From NCBI GenBank assembly GCA_003553445.1, contig PWEK01000052.1, positions 1 through 64,000 of the forward strand: a stretch of DNA of 64,000 nucleotides, written 5' to 3'. Both the position numbers and the translations under genes were made by a program. Under the pieces are notes generated by a model. That model was not told the origin of the DNA, searched no databases, and saw nothing but the letters and a program-made list of their open reading frames with translations. This DNA is from Elusimicrobiota bacterium (GTDB taxonomy: Bacteria > CG03 > SLGR01). Shown here in pieces: positions 36,624-46,759 of the stretch (position 1 is the stretch's first letter; each line of letters begins with the position of its first letter).

Positions 36624-37844
36624 CTAAGCGGCCAGCTGAGACATCTCAAAAATCGGCAGAAACATCGCTATAACTATGGCTCCAATGACGATACCCATTA
36701 TCACAATAATAATAGGCTCAATCATTGAGGTAAGGCCATCCACAGCCCTGTCCACCTCGGAATCATAAAAATCGGCTATCTTTGCAAGCATCATATCCAG
36801 GTTTCCGGTCTCCTCACCTATGGATATCATCTGCATCACCATAGGGGGAAAGACGCCGCTCTTCTGAAGCGGCTCGGCTATTTTCTCGCCCTCCCGTATC
36901 GCATCCTTCGCATCCAAAACGGCAGCCTCAATAACCCTGTTCCCGGATGTGTGGGCAACAGTCTCAAGGGCTTCAAGTATGGGAACACCGCTTTTTACAA
37001 GCGTCCCGAAGGTCCTGGTAAACCTTGCTATGGCGGCCTTTCTTACCAATATCCCGAAAACAGGAACATTCAGCATAAATTGGTCAATCTTGCGGCTGCC
37101 CTCATCGGTATCATAATATTTCTTGAGACCGACAAGCATCAAAATAAATGCGGGTATCATATAAAGAATATATCTTCCCAGAAAATCGCTCAGCCCCAGA
37201 AGCATCTGTGTGGGAAGAGGCAGCTCCTGTCCGAACTCTGCAAATGTTTCACCGAAAGAAGGAATGATAACAATCAAAAGAAAGAGTGTCACAGCCAGCG
37301 CCACAAAACTAATAACCCCGGGGTATACCATCGCCCCCCTTATTTTTGACTTTAGAGCGCTGGAGGATTCAAGAAAATCGGCCATTCTCTGGAGAATCAC
37401 ATCAAGAATACCTCCCAGTTCACCCGCTTTTACCATGTTAACAAAGAGCTCTCCAAAGGCGGAGGGGTGTTTTTCCATCGCTTCGGCAATAGCCGAGCCG
37501 CTTTCAATATCTTCCCGCATTCTGTTTACTATATTCCTAAAATACTCATTCTCTATCTGCCGGATCAAAATAGAAAGCCCCTGGACAATGGGGACGCCGG
37601 CGCTGACCAGGGTTGAAAGCTGACGTGCAAAAACAACAAGGTCTTTTTCTTTTACCCTGTTCTTAAGCGGGTTCATCCGGTTGAGCATATCAGATGTAAA
37701 GTCAGCGCCCTTTTCAGAGATATCAAGGACTATCATCCTCTTATTTCTGAGACGGTCTATGGCTGCGCGTTTCTGCGGGGCCTCTATCTCCCCCTTTATT
37801 ACTTCCCCCCCTGGAGATTTGGCCTTATATAAAAAGGAAGGCAT
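36624..37844 (-). CDS. pilC: Pilus assembly / T2SS inner-membrane protein PilC/GspF
   Basis: FARQLSTLVSAGVPIVQGLSIL, GEETGNLDMML. Confidence 0.93.
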   Translation of the reverse strand: MPSFLYKAKSPGGEVIKGEIEAPQKRAAIDRLRNKRMIVLDISEKGADFTSDMLNRMNPLKNRVKEKDLVVFARQLSTLVSAGVPIVQGLSILIRQIENEYFRNIVNRMREDIESGSAIAEAMEKHPSAFGELFVNMVKAGELGGILDVILQRMADFLESSSALKSKIRGAMVYPGVISFVALAVTLFLLIVIIPSFGETFAEFGQELPLPTQMLLGLSDFLGRYILYMIPAFILMLVGLKKYYDTDEGSRKIDQFMLNVPVFGILVRKAAIARFTRTFGTLVKSGVPILEALETVAHTSGNRVIEAAVLDAKDAIREGEKIAEPLQKSGVFPPMVMQMISIGEETGNLDMMLAKIADFYDSEVDRAVDGLTSMIEPIIIVIMGIVIGAIVIAMFLPIFEMSQLAA

Positions 37845-37869
37845 TATCTTTATTAAACTCCCGTCTTAT

Positions 37870-38739
37870 TCATTTACTTTTATTCGCCTGCGCTGCCGTA
37901 AAAGCAATTACATTCATTATATCCTCCACACTGCTGCCCCGGGAAAGATCATTAACCGGTTTTTTAAACCCCTGCATTATAGGTCCTATCGCTTTCGCGC
38001 CTGCCATCCTCTCGGTAAGTTTATAGCCTATATTGGCGGCATTCAAATCTGGGAATACCAGGATATTTGCCCGCCCCCCCAATTTTCCCTGAGGATCTTT
38101 TTTTTCAGCCACCTCGGGTATCACCGCAGCATCAAGCTGGAGCTCCCCGTCGTAATCGAAATCCGGTGAAAGTCTCCGGAGTTCATCCATGGCAAGTCTT
38201 ATCTTAGTGATTTTATCATGCTCTGCGCTGCCCTTTGTTGAAAAAGAAAGAAAAGCCACCCTGGGCGACCAGCTCAATATATCTCTGGCGTTATGCGCTG
38301 TATCAGTAGCTATCCTGGCCAGAGCGAAAGGATCGGGTGATGGGATAACCGCGCAGTCCGCAAAAAGAAAAGCGCCCTTCTCCCCCATTTGTTTTTTATC
38401 CGTCTGCATAAGAAAAAATGAAGAAACAAGGGAGTTCTTTTTAGCGCCTATGTTTTTTAATGCCTCCTTTATAACTTTTGCGGTATTGGTGACGGCTCCC
38501 AGTACAATACCGTCATATTTTCCCCGCGAAACAAGCTTCATTGAGTGAGATATTCTGTTTCTGACAGGTTTAACCAGATGACAGTTATCCACCGGGGTAT
38601 CGCCCATTACGCCTATTTCTGCAAGTTTTTTGCCGGCCGCCGAAGCTGCAGCATTCCTTATCCTCTCATCGTCCCCTTCCGGAAGGATGAGTCTTGCCTT
38701 TCCCTGAGCTGCTTTTTTATGTATAAGTTCTATCCACAT
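37870..38739 (-). CDS. pta: Phosphate acetyltransferase
   Basis: LPEGDDERI, VLGAVTNTAKVIKEAL, NILVFPDLNAANIGYKL. Confidence 0.9.
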   Translation of the reverse strand: MWIELIHKKAAQGKARLILPEGDDERIRNAAASAAGKKLAEIGVMGDTPVDNCHLVKPVRNRISHSMKLVSRGKYDGIVLGAVTNTAKVIKEALKNIGAKKNSLVSSFFLMQTDKKQMGEKGAFLFADCAVIPSPDPFALARIATDTAHNARDILSWSPRVAFLSFSTKGSAEHDKITKIRLAMDELRRLSPDFDYDGELQLDAAVIPEVAEKKDPQGKLGGRANILVFPDLNAANIGYKLTERMAGAKAIGPIMQGFKKPVNDLSRGSSVEDIMNVIAFTAAQANKSK

Positions 38740-38780
38740 GATTTCGCTAAATCTAATACTAATTGAAAATTAAATTATAT

Positions 38781-39302
38781 TCAAAGTTTTTCTAAAAGAT
38801 TTTTTTCTACAGTTTCCGGTACGAGGTCTTTTATATTCCCGCCAAGAGAACAAACCTCTTTTATAAGAGAGGAAGAAAGAAAAGTAAATTCCGGTGATGG
38901 CATCAGGTATACTGATTTTATCTCCGGGGCCATCCTCCTGTTCATCAGCGCCATCTGAAACTCATACTCAAAATCCGAAACCGCTCGCAAACCCCTAATA
39001 ATTGTATTGGCTCCCATCTTTTTCGCATACTCAACAAGAAGCCCGTCAAAGCTTGAAACCTTCACCCCTTTATAATTTTTTAACGCGCTCTTTATCATTT
39101 CAACGCGCTCCCGGGTGGAAAAAAGGGCCTTTTTTGAAGGATTTTTAATAACACTTACTTCAATCTCATCAAAAATCGTTAGAGACCTTTCGATAACATC
39201 AAGGTGGCCGTTGGTTATCGGGTCAAAACTACCCGGGTATATCGCTTTTCTGTGTTTTTCCATGATTAAATTATAATTTATATTATAGTCCGATGCAAAC
39301 AA
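38781..39302 (-). CDS. coaD: Phosphopantetheine adenylyltransferase (start probably at internal Met, MEKHRKAIYPGSFDP)
   Basis: YPGSFDPITNGHLDVI, NTIIRGLRAVSDFEYE. Confidence 0.95.
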   Translation of the reverse strand: MFASDYNINYNLIMEKHRKAIYPGSFDPITNGHLDVIERSLTIFDEIEVSVIKNPSKKALFSTRERVEMIKSALKNYKGVKVSSFDGLLVEYAKKMGANTIIRGLRAVSDFEYEFQMALMNRRMAPEIKSVYLMPSPEFTFLSSSLIKEVCSLGGNIKDLVPETVEKNLLEKL

Positions 39303-39311
39303 TAATTGTTT

Positions 39312-41372
39312 TCAGCTTACATCCGCAAATTGAAATTTTCCGGAATATTCTTGAATAATTCTCTCCTTTAATTTCCTTTCGTCCGAAATAATACCGGGTA
39401 TCCTCTCAAAGGCATATTTTCTCGCATCAAGCATTATATTAAAATCTCCAAGTATGTCCCCGGTTTTAAAAGTCATAAGACCCTTCTGTCTTGTTCCGAA
39501 AATCTCTCCGGCTCCCCTCAATGCGAGATCCTTCCGGGCAATTTCAAAACCGTCATTGCTTTTAGTTATAATATCAAGCCTTTTTGCCGACTCTTCGGTG
39601 GTTATTTTGCCTGTAAGAAAAAAATGCGGCTGTCTGCAGCTGCGGGCTATGCGTCCTCTCAACTGATGCAGTGTTGAAAGACCGTAGCGATTAAAGTTCT
39701 CAACAATCATAACGGTTGCCTCGGGAACATTCACCCCTACCTCTATTACGGTCGTGGTAAAGAGAACCCTGCTTTTGCCTGAAGAAAAGCTCTTCATCTT
39801 GCTTTCTTTTTCCCGGGCATCCATCCTTCCATGAAGAAGCTCGCAGTTAAAATCCCTGAAAACCGTTTTTCTCAATTTTTCAAATCTCTTTTCTGCAGAC
39901 CTCCATTCTTCTTTGTCAGACTCGCTTATTAGAGGATGAACAATGTAAACCCTGTATCCTTTTTTCGCCTCCCCTGCGGCAAAACGGTATGCAGTTTTGT
40001 CATCAACAAACCTCGTAAGGGGCCTCTTCCTTCCGGGAGGGAGCTTCTTTATTGTAGATATATCAAGATCCCCATAAGTTGATAAAGCGACCGTCCTGGG
40101 AATGGGGGTGGCGCTCATTACAAGCACATCCAGCTCCTTATTTTTACCCACAAGAACCGCCTTCTGCTCTACACCGAAGCGGTGCTGTTCATCAATAACG
40201 CATACCGAAGCGTAGGAAATGTCAACATCACTCTCCAGAAGCGCATGTGTCCCTACAATTATATCAATCTCTCTCCCTTTGATTTTTCTTAAAAGATTTT
40301 TTCTTTCACTTTTTCTCATTTTTCCCTTCAACAAGGCTGTTTTTACACCCATATCCTTCAGATAAGATTTAAATGTCAGGTAGTGCTGATGGGCAAGTAT
40401 TTCCGTCGGAGCTATAAGAATCCCCTGGTATCCGTTCTCCACCGCCAGCAAAAGAGCCGACAGGGCGACCGCGGTTTTTCCGCTTCCAACCTCCCCCTGA
40501 AGAAGCCTTCGCATGGGAAAGGGGGAAGACATATCTTTAAATATGCTGTTTATGGCTTTCTTTTGATCACCTGTAAACTCAAAGCCCAGCTTTTCCTTAA
40601 AAGGAGTCAGCAGGGTTCTTTTCAATATATATGAATGTTTTTTTTCAGAGCGTTTTGTAATTGCTTTTTTGTAATACAGAGCCGACTGAAAAAGAAAAAA
40701 CTCTGCAAAAACGAGCCTTCGCCTTGCTTCATTTTTCATTTTAATTGAAGAGGGAAAATGAATATTTCTATAGGCCTCCTCAAGACTCATGAGTCTTTCA
40801 CTCCTTATTATTCTCTCAGGCATAAAGTCTTCTAAAGGGCCCTTCAACCTTTCGAATACAGAGAAAACCGTCTTGCGGAAACGCTTCTGAGATAATCCTT
40901 GAGGTAGTGAGTAAACGGGAACAATCCTGTTTATATTCGTTTTTGGTTTTCCGCTGCCGTCTTTAGGTTCCAAGGTAAATCTTGACGTTTGCAGGCCGTA
41001 TTTGCTTTTTACAAACCTGCCGAATATAAAATACTCTTCCCCCTTTTTTAATGCATTCATCATATAAGGGCGGTTAAAGGCAAGCAGTGTTACAACCCCC
41101 GTATAGTCTGAAACTGTTATCTTAACCAGTTTTTTTCCTCTTCTCAGATAAACCAGTCTCTTATTAACCACAAAGGCTTTTATAAGGGCCGACTGGTTAT
41201 CTCTGAGTCGGGATATTTTTTCCATACTTCTTCTGTCTTCATAGCGAAGAGGAAATTTATTAATTAAATCACCTATTGTTTTCACTCCCATGCCGGCAAG
41301 TTTTGCCGCGATCTTTGGCCCCACTCCCTTTAGAAGGGATACATTGTCGGATAACTTTAAAGGTTTGTTCAT
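39312..41372 (-). CDS. recG: ATP-dependent DNA helicase RecG
   Basis: LLQGEVGSGKTAVA, DEQHRFGVEQ, ATPIPRTVAL. Confidence 0.96.
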   Translation of the reverse strand: MNKPLKLSDNVSLLKGVGPKIAAKLAGMGVKTIGDLINKFPLRYEDRRSMEKISRLRDNQSALIKAFVVNKRLVYLRRGKKLVKITVSDYTGVVTLLAFNRPYMMNALKKGEEYFIFGRFVKSKYGLQTSRFTLEPKDGSGKPKTNINRIVPVYSLPQGLSQKRFRKTVFSVFERLKGPLEDFMPERIIRSERLMSLEEAYRNIHFPSSIKMKNEARRRLVFAEFFLFQSALYYKKAITKRSEKKHSYILKRTLLTPFKEKLGFEFTGDQKKAINSIFKDMSSPFPMRRLLQGEVGSGKTAVALSALLLAVENGYQGILIAPTEILAHQHYLTFKSYLKDMGVKTALLKGKMRKSERKNLLRKIKGREIDIIVGTHALLESDVDISYASVCVIDEQHRFGVEQKAVLVGKNKELDVLVMSATPIPRTVALSTYGDLDISTIKKLPPGRKRPLTRFVDDKTAYRFAAGEAKKGYRVYIVHPLISESDKEEWRSAEKRFEKLRKTVFRDFNCELLHGRMDAREKESKMKSFSSGKSRVLFTTTVIEVGVNVPEATVMIVENFNRYGLSTLHQLRGRIARSCRQPHFFLTGKITTEESAKRLDIITKSNDGFEIARKDLALRGAGEIFGTRQKGLMTFKTGDILGDFNIMLDARKYAFERIPGIISDERKLKERIIQEYSGKFQFADVS

Positions 41373-41388
41373 ATTATTTTCATAGGAT

Positions 41389-41417
41389 TTGAAATCTTCT
41401 GTCTCTTTTTCTATACT
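41389..41417 (+). promoter_or_regulatory. Predicted rpmB promoter TTGAAA-N17-TATACT
   Basis: -35 at 41389-41394, -10 at 41412-41417; ATG at 41426; no SD. Confidence 0.6.
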
Positions 41418-41425
41418 TACTAACT

Positions 41426-41617
41426 ATGAGTAAAAAATGCACAATATGTAATAAGAAAACGAATACAGGCAATAACGTAAGCAAATCAAACCGGAAAACA
41501 AAGCGGACATTCAAGGCAAATCTGCAGAAAGTTAAAATTCTGCTTGACGGAAAAAAAGTCAGAACTTATGTCTGTACCCGCTGTATTAAATCAAACCGGA
41601 TTCAGAAAATAGCTTAA
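41426..41617 (+). CDS. rpmB: 50S ribosomal protein L28 (Zn-ribbon, C+ form)
   Basis: CTICNKKTNTGNNVSKSNRKTKRTFKANLQ; CTRC. Confidence 0.93.
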   Translation: MSKKCTICNKKTNTGNNVSKSNRKTKRTFKANLQKVKILLDGKKVRTYVCTRCIKSNRIQKIA

Positions 41618-42603
41618 AAAGGTATAATCCCTGAAAGGGATACCCTTATAACACTATCTTCTTCTATATAAAACTGCCTTGCAGCAAGGTTCAGCCTGTA
41701 ATTTTCCTGGCTGTATCCAACGCCGGCAGTGTAGGTTGTATTATATCTATCATCAAGATCTGAGCCGTATATTCCCGCTCTCAGCGCAATATCATTTGTA
41801 ATATTATGCTCCAATCCAAAATGCAACTCACCCGTATCAGATAATGAATCATCATAAAAACCCTTGGAGTAATCAATAGAGGCCGACATGATGCGAGTAA
41901 GCCTCAGATTAGCGCCCCCCTTCAAAATTACAGGCAGGCTGTCTCTGCCGTGTCCGTCTCCCCAGTAAATCATAGCCGGCCCGTTAAGCAAGGTCAAGCC
42001 AAGGTCTATCATTTCTGTGGCTTCATAAATCATACCCCAATCCAATCCCCATCCATATCCGTAAGGAACCCCAATTTCTACTGACTCTGTATTTTTCTCA
42101 GCAAATGCATAAGTGCCAAAAAGAAAGTTTATATTCATTCCAAAATCCATCTTTTCAGTATGAGGAATCCCCACCGACAAACCAAACGTATTAACCTTTA
42201 CGTCTCTTTTAACCGTTACACCGTTATCGGATTCTTCCAAAGAAATATTTGAAAGGGGCCTCCAGTAAAGAGAAACCTCGGGAGCGCTTATTGAAATGAA
42301 ATTAAGTTTCTGTCCCTGAAGAGGATAATTGGCGTGTAGCTCATCTTCACTCAATTCAGTCTCTGAAAATAAATTCATAGATATCCCAAGAGAATTTTCC
42401 CTTAGCCGTGCAAGCCCCGCCGGATTCCAGAATGCGGCAAACGAATCATCCGCAACAGCTGTATAGGCCCCTCCTCTTGCAATCGCAGCGGCGCCCGGTT
42501 TCTCACCTACATAATACCTGTCTTCAAGCACACTTCCTTGAGCCATTGTGTATAACCCTGAAAAAATCGCCAATACCAATAAATATGTTTTTATGTTTTT
42601 CAA
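41614..42603 (-). CDS. PorV/PorQ (UPF0164)-type outer membrane beta-barrel protein
   Basis: Signal peptide; GAAAIARGGAYTAVADDSFAAFWNPAGLA; periodic beta strands. Confidence 0.8.
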   Translation of the reverse strand: MKNIKTYLLVLAIFSGLYTMAQGSVLEDRYYVGEKPGAAAIARGGAYTAVADDSFAAFWNPAGLARLRENSLGISMNLFSETELSEDELHANYPLQGQKLNFISISAPEVSLYWRPLSNISLEESDNGVTVKRDVKVNTFGLSVGIPHTEKMDFGMNINFLFGTYAFAEKNTESVEIGVPYGYGWGLDWGMIYEATEMIDLGLTLLNGPAMIYWGDGHGRDSLPVILKGGANLRLTRIMSASIDYSKGFYDDSLSDTGELHFGLEHNITNDIALRAGIYGSDLDDRYNTTYTAGVGYSQENYRLNLAARQFYIEEDSVIRVSLSGIIPF

Positions 42604-43637
42604 ATTATTTCTCCTCCTCCGACTACAATATCTCTCTTGTATAAAACAACACTCTGCCCGGGCGTGGGAGCCCGCTGGGGTATTATAAATTCAATTTTAC
42701 ATATATTCGTCTTCGTGTCCAGAGCCGCTATGCGGCAGGCGGCAGGCTTCTGAGCATACCGGATTTTTGCTTCTAAACTGTCGGATTTCACGGATAAAAC
42801 ACTCTCAGAAGAAACCCTGAACTTTAAATTTTTTCTGAAAAGTCTCTCTTCGTCTCCCATAACAACCCTGTTTTCTTCCGGGATTATAGCGGTAATATAC
42901 TTTTTCTCCTTCAAGCCGCCTATTCTGACTCTTTGTCCCAGTGTATAGTTGTAGTAACCCTTATGACCGGCCACTACCCTTCCCGACTCATCTACAACAT
43001 CCCCTGGAAACTCCCCGATCTCCTTCTTAAGATAGCTTCCCAGACCTCCCCCCTTTAATATACAGCAATCCTGCGACTCCCGGGAATTTTTTACGGGAAG
43101 CCCGGCCTCTTTCGCTATCCGCCTTACCTTCTCTTTTGTGGTATTACCGAGAGGAAAGATTATACTATTCAGCCTCTTTCTACCAATCCCGTATAAAAAA
43201 TAGGATTGATCCTTGGAAGAATCCCTGGCCTTTGCAAGCGCCGAATCCTTTATTCGGGCATAATGACCTGTTGCCAGCATATTAAATCCCATGGAAATAA
43301 TTTTATCCATAAAGATTCCAAAACGGAGCCGGCTGTTGCACCATACGCAGGGGTTGGGGGTCTTTCCCATCCTGTAATATTTTACAAAAGGTTCAATAAT
43401 CTCCCGGTCATAATCCCTTTTCATGTCTACCGAATAAAACGGAACTTTAAGCATATCGGCAGTTTCTCTCGCCGTTCTGACATTATCCGTTCCGCAGCAG
43501 GAGCTGCCTCCCCGGGGGCTCTCACATTTAAAATAGTCTGTAAAAAAAGCCGCTACACTAAAGCCTTCTTTTTTCAATAGATAAAGAGCCGTACCCGAAT
43601 CCACTCCTCCCGACACAGCAACTGCAACTTTCGTCAT
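42600..43637 (-). CDS. mnmA: tRNA-specific 2-thiouridylase MnmA
   Basis: VAVSGGVDS P-loop; GKTPNPCVWCNSRLRFG; SRESQDCCI. Confidence 0.88.
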   Translation of the reverse strand: MTKVAVAVSGGVDSGTALYLLKKEGFSVAAFFTDYFKCESPRGGSSCCGTDNVRTARETADMLKVPFYSVDMKRDYDREIIEPFVKYYRMGKTPNPCVWCNSRLRFGIFMDKIISMGFNMLATGHYARIKDSALAKARDSSKDQSYFLYGIGRKRLNSIIFPLGNTTKEKVRRIAKEAGLPVKNSRESQDCCILKGGGLGSYLKKEIGEFPGDVVDESGRVVAGHKGYYNYTLGQRVRIGGLKEKKYITAIIPEENRVVMGDEERLFRKNLKFRVSSESVLSVKSDSLEAKIRYAQKPAACRIAALDTKTNICKIEFIIPQRAPTPGQSVVLYKRDIVVGGGEII

Positions 43638-43653
43638 TGTCCAGCCTTTTTTT

Positions 43654-44397
43654 TCAGATCCCTTCCCCGCCGCTGTATTTCTTATCAGACTGTGAGAATT
43701 CCTTTAGAAGCTCCTGCTTCTTTAGCTCCATGACATTGTCAATATGCGATTTCAGTCCCTCATGCTCCTCAATCTTTGATAGCCTTTCTTCTATTTTTTC
43801 CTGCTCTTTAATTACATAACGCACGGCATCTGCAACAGGGTCAGGAAGCCTTCCGTGCTCCAACGCCTTGATATCTTCTCCGGAAAAACCGAGCCCCACT
43901 TTAGCCGGGACCCCCACTGCCGTAGCTCCGTCCGGAACATCATTAATGACCACCGCGCCTGCCCCCACCCGTGAATTATTTCCCAAAACTACAGGGCCCA
44001 GAATAATAGCCCCGGCTCCAACAACCACATTATCTTTCAGTGTCGGGGGGCGCTTTTTTCTTTCAAGGCTTGTTCCTCCCAAAACAACTCCCTGGTAAAT
44101 AAGGCAGTTGTCTCCAATTTCAGCGGTTTCTCCTATCACCCCTCCGCTTCCGTGATCTATGAAAAAACCCGATCCTATACGAGCCCCCGGATGAATTTCA
44201 ATGCCCGTCATAAAACGGCTTACCGCCGAAATTAACCTGGCAATGGAGAACTCTCCCTTTTTGTATAACCAATGAGCAATTCTGTGCATCCATATGGAAT
44301 GAAGCCCCGGGTATGTTAATATAACCTCAAAAGTGCTCTTTGCTGCCGGATCTTTTTTAAATACAGTTTTTATATCCTGCTTAATTTTCTTTAACAT
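43654..44397 (-). CDS. cysE: Serine O-acetyltransferase
   Basis: [32 protein letters not shown]. Confidence 0.93.
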   Translation of the reverse strand: MLKKIKQDIKTVFKKDPAAKSTFEVILTYPGLHSIWMHRIAHWLYKKGEFSIARLISAVSRFMTGIEIHPGARIGSGFFIDHGSGGVIGETAEIGDNCLIYQGVVLGGTSLERKKRPPTLKDNVVVGAGAIILGPVVLGNNSRVGAGAVVINDVPDGATAVGVPAKVGLGFSGEDIKALEHGRLPDPVADAVRYVIKEQEKIEERLSKIEEHEGLKSHIDNVMELKKQELLKEFSQSDKKYSGGEGI

Positions 44398-44547
44398 CTT
44401 TATTAAACCTCTTTAAGTGCAAATTCCTTAACCGCCTTTTTCTACTTTAACTTTTTGTACTGAAATTTCAAAAAGTCCGTCCCGGCGCAAATTATTGGAG
44501 CCCCCTTTAACTGCAAAAAATATCCGGTTAAGCTTTTTAAATGAAAT

Positions 44548-45699
44548 TTATTTCACTCTTCCGGAATGCTTTGAAATTCTTTCAGCCGCGGCGGCGGTTT
44601 TTTCTATTACATAATCTATCTCTTTTTCGGTATTGTCTTTTGATAAGGAAAACCTTACGGAACCGCCTGCCGGGACAGGATCAACCCCCATTGCCTTTAA
44701 TACGTGCGAGGCTCCCTCCTTACCCGATAAACACGCAGATCCTGATGAAACTGCAATACCTTCCATGTCCAGCATCATAATCAGCGAATCACTCTCTACA
44801 TTAGGGAAACTTACATTAAGCGTGTTTGGAAGCGCTTGCCGCCAGTCTCCGTTTAGCCTTAAACCGGAAATCTTTTCAAAAAGCCCTTTTTTAAGCCTCT
44901 CTTTCAATCTTTGCATCTTTCTTACTGATATCCTCATATCCCCTGCAGCCAATTCAGCCGCCCTGGCAAAACCGGCTATACCCACAACATTTTCGGTGCC
45001 GGGCCTTATGCCTTTTTCCTGGTGTCCGCCCTTAAAGATGGAATTCAAATTTATTCCATCCCTAATGTAAAGTGCGCCGATTCCCCTGGGTCCGTTTATT
45101 TTATGAGCTGAAAAAGAAGCCATATCCACCCCCAGATCATCGATATTAAAATCCACCTTTCCCAGTGCCTGGACCGCGTCCGTATGGATCACTATCTTAT
45201 CTGAAAAATTCCTGACCCCTTCTACAATCTCCTGCAGGGGCTCAATAGTACCCACTTCATTATTTGCATACATGATAGTAACCATAGCAGTACCATCCCT
45301 GAGAGAGGAAAGTACATCATCCGGATTCACCCTTGCGTTTTTATCCACATCCACCCATGAGACATTAAAGCCGCTGTGCTGCAGATGCCTCACGCTGTTT
45401 ATTACAGTTGGGTGTTCTATAACCGACGTTACAATATGCTTACCCTTAAAAGACGCCACAGCCCCGAATAAAGCAAGATTGTTGGCTTCTGTTCCTCCTG
45501 AAGTGAATATTATTCTGTCAGGATGACAGCCCAATAATTCAGAGATTTTAATGCGGGATTTTTCTACAATATTTCTTGTCCTGTTTCCAAAAGAATGGGG
45601 AGACGAGGGGTTTCCGCATTCAGCGGAAACCTTTATTATTTCTTTTCTGACTTTGTCTGCCAGAGGCGTAGTTGCGTTATTGTCAAGATAAATCCTCAT
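44548..45699 (-). CDS. iscS: Cysteine desulfurase (NifS/IscS family)
   Basis: YLDNNATTPL, FSAHKINGPRGIGALYI, SSGSACLSGKEGASHVL. Confidence 0.93.
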   Translation of the reverse strand: MRIYLDNNATTPLADKVRKEIIKVSAECGNPSSPHSFGNRTRNIVEKSRIKISELLGCHPDRIIFTSGGTEANNLALFGAVASFKGKHIVTSVIEHPTVINSVRHLQHSGFNVSWVDVDKNARVNPDDVLSSLRDGTAMVTIMYANNEVGTIEPLQEIVEGVRNFSDKIVIHTDAVQALGKVDFNIDDLGVDMASFSAHKINGPRGIGALYIRDGINLNSIFKGGHQEKGIRPGTENVVGIAGFARAAELAAGDMRISVRKMQRLKERLKKGLFEKISGLRLNGDWRQALPNTLNVSFPNVESDSLIMMLDMEGIAVSSGSACLSGKEGASHVLKAMGVDPVPAGGSVRFSLSKDNTEKEIDYVIEKTAAAAERISKHSGRVK

Positions 45700-45705
45700 T
45701 TTTTT

Positions 45706-45733
45706 ATCTTAGTAATATTGTTGGGTATTTCAA
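45706..45733 (-). promoter_or_regulatory. Predicted cysteine desulfurase promoter TTGAAA-N16-TAAGAT, 6 nt from the ATG
   Basis: Minus-strand hexamers at 45733-45728 and 45711-45706. Confidence 0.45.
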
Positions 45734-45760
45734 ATATTAAATTTTTATAAAACCCGTCTT

Positions 45761-46759
45761 TTAGTTTTCATGGCCGTATATTCTGGGGGAAGTATACCGG
45801 TTTATCATGGGCGTGAGGGCATTCATTAATAGGATGGAAAACAATACCCCTTCTGCATAACCGCTGAAATTTCTTATTATAACTGTAAGTGCACCTGCTG
45901 AAACACCGAAAATCCACTTACCCCTGCCGTTTACGGGGGTTGTAACAGGGTCTGTCACCATATAGGTCCCACCGAAAAGAACCCCGCCGGTGAACAGGGC
46001 CAGAATGGGGTTCAAAAACTTTCCGGGAGAAACCAGCCACAGCAGCGAAGAAAGAACAGTAAAAGAGGAAAAATAAGACAGGGGAAGCCTCCAGTCTGCA
46101 GTTTTAGTATAAAGAAGAAGCGCCAATCCAAGCAAAATCATCACCCCGGAGGTCTCTCCTGCACTCCCCTTCATTTCTCCCAGCATAAAAGCCGGCATAT
46201 TTTCAGATGCATCCAGCTTTTCCCCCTCAAAACGCGCTCGATTAAGAGGCGTAGCCGAAGTAACCGTATCTTCGTTAACCGTACTTAAAGATCTGGGAAC
46301 AACATCATAAGTTGTTATCATTATCGGAAAAGCGGCGGCCAGAAAAGCCCTTCCCACAAGCGCCGGATTAAAAATATTCTCGCCAAGCCCTCCGAATATA
46401 TGCTTTGCTATACAGATTGAAAGAAAAGAGGCCCCCGCCGCATGGACAAAAGAAAATGACGGAGGAAGAATTAAAGCCAGCAACGTTCCTGTGACAAAAG
46501 CGCTCCCGTCCGTAACCTGTACTTTCCTTCCCCTCAATAAAGTACACAGCACCTCGCCAAAAACAGCACTTAATACACATACAAGTATCATCAGCAGAAT
46601 TCTCGACCCGAAAAAATAAACCGCTGCTGCCGCCGGAAATATAAGGGATATCATAGTAGTCCACATCATGCGCGGCATGGACCCACTAGCTTTTATGTGC
46701 GGAGCAGTGAGAACCTTTAAACGGAACTTTTTTTCTTTCTCAATTTCTTTTTTGCTCAT
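45761..46759 (-). CDS. rnfD: RnfD/NqrB-type electron-transport membrane subunit
   Basis: NIFNPALVGRAFL, flavinylation-type TSATPL, FGGTYMVTDPVTTPV. Confidence 0.92.
   Translation of the reverse strand: MSKKEIEKEKKFRLKVLTAPHIKASGSMPRMMWTTMISLIFPAAAAVYFFGSRILLMILVCVLSAVFGEVLCTLLRGRKVQVTDGSAFVTGTLLALILPPSFSFVHAAGASFLSICIAKHIFGGLGENIFNPALVGRAFLAAAFPIMITTYDVVPRSLSTVNEDTVTSATPLNRARFEGEKLDASENMPAFMLGEMKGSAGETSGVMILLGLALLLYTKTADWRLPLSYFSSFTVLSSLLWLVSPGKFLNPILALFTGGVLFGGTYMVTDPVTTPVNGRGKWIFGVSAGALTVIIRNFSGYAEGVLFSILLMNALTPMINRYTSPRIYGHEN

Noticed and set aside
44450-44476. Inverted repeat actttttg-N11-caaaaagt between the desulfurase and cysE genes
   Set aside because: Short, AT-only stem with an 11-nt loop; too weak to call a terminator or riboswitch.
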